A stretch of 6,289 nucleotides of DNA from Chitinophagaceae bacterium (GTDB lineage: Bacteria > Bacteroidota > Bacteroidia > Chitinophagales > Chitinophagaceae), in the NCBI GenBank assembly GCA_020846105.1, contig JADLEN010000044.1, positions 1 through 6,289 on the forward strand. Direction: 5' to 3'. Below are positions 6,171 through 6,289 of this stretch, piece after piece; positions within the stretch are counted from its first letter, which is position 1, and each line of letters opens with the position of its first letter. A model generated the notes under the pieces. The model worked only from the letters and a program-made list of their open reading frames with translations. It was not told the DNA's origin and did not search any database. Position numbers and translations under genes: made by a program.

Positions 6171-6289
6171 ATGATAGCACGTAGATTAGCCTTTACCACA
6201 CTGTTTTCCTTCCTAGCAATAAAGTATAGCGCTGCCCAAATTTCCTTGTCGCATGCATTAGATTTTGCCAAAACAAAATGGGTGGATAG
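6171..6289 (+). CDS. N-terminus of an exported protein, possibly TolC-family outer membrane factor (3' truncated by window)
   Basis: The frame is open from ATG 6171 to the window end, giving 39 residues. The start MIARRLAFTTLFSFLAI is a typical signal peptide: positive n-region, hydrophobic core at about 6-17, and likely cleavage SAA|Q at 22/23. The mature start QISLSHALDFAKTKWVD resembles the opening of TolC-type outer membrane efflux proteins, which often begin with a 'LTLEQALDLAL'-like helix. That resemblance covers only about 15 residues, so the family call is tentative; export is much better supported. It is divergent from the epimerase-family gene with 73 bases between their starts. The paired arginines (4-5) lack the rest of a Tat motif, so Sec export is more likely. 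Confidence 0.65.
   Translation, partial: MIARRLAFTTLFSFLAIKYSAAQISLSHALDFAKTKWVD

Noticed and set aside
6180..6188. Tat signal for the protein starting at 6171, from its Arg-Arg pair
   Set aside because: The pair (residues 4-5) is followed by LAF rather than the x-F-L-K type continuation, so a Sec signal peptide fits better.
1..6289. CRISPR array, tRNA/rRNA, insertion sequence or integrase-type mobile element
   Set aside because: I found no regularly spaced direct repeats, no cloverleaf or rRNA-like stretch, no transposase or integrase motifs and no terminal repeats. Nearly all the window is occupied by ordinary protein genes.

Overview
The window reads as a chromosomal segment from a Bacteroidota bacterium, probably close to the Chitinophagaceae/Sphingobacteriia or Cytophagia. 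The sequence is AT-rich and no start codon has a recognisable Shine-Dalgarno sequence. The first gene ends in a type IX secretion (T9SS) type B sorting domain. The sensor kinase has the 'reg_prop + Y_Y_Y' architecture typical of the phylum. Two perfect copies of the Bacteroidota -7 promoter box (TAnnTTTG) lie in the only divergent intergenic region. Genus and species cannot be named from this sequence alone.

Layout. (1) Positions 1-240 are the 3' end of a gene for a secreted or surface protein; only the T9SS type B C-terminal domain is visible. (2) Thirteen bases later, 254-1522 encodes a complete class V, PLP-dependent aminotransferase-fold enzyme with an apparent Tat signal peptide. (3) An 89-base gap follows (1523-1611), holding an 8-bp inverted repeat and a weak promoter candidate. 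(4) 1612-4572 encodes a 986-residue membrane sensor histidine kinase: signal peptide, about 14 propeller blades, Y_Y_Y domain, one membrane helix, HisKA_3-type H-box and HATPase. Twelve bases later 4585-5217 encodes its likely partner, a NarL/LuxR-type response regulator. (5) On the minus strand, 5210-6097 encodes a TIGR01777 (YfcH/SDR39U1-type) NAD(P)-binding epimerase-family protein whose 3' end overlaps that of the response regulator by 8 bp. (6) A 73-base divergent promoter region follows. (7) At 6171 an exported protein begins and runs off the window; its N-terminus is weakly TolC-like.

How the parts work together. The best supported functional unit is the 1612-5217 pair. The periplasmic propellers are expected to sense a ligand, the cytoplasmic HisKA_3/HATPase module to phosphorylate itself, and the phosphate to pass to Asp59 of the regulator, which binds DNA through its C-terminal HTH. 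The target genes and the ligand are not evident: there is no SusC/SusD pair or carbohydrate enzyme here. The other genes show no obvious pathway link to this pair or to one another.

Novelty. All complete genes belong to known families, and I see no CRISPR array, mobile element, RNA gene or undescribed defence-like system. The points most worth checking are small: the divergent promoter region with a shared dyad and a possible leaderless transcript, the inverted repeat before the sensor gene, an A10 tract inside the sensor's signal-peptide codons, the Asn in place of Gln in the kinase phosphatase motif, and the Tat-type signal on a PLP enzyme. No gene-free stretch exceeds 89 bases.
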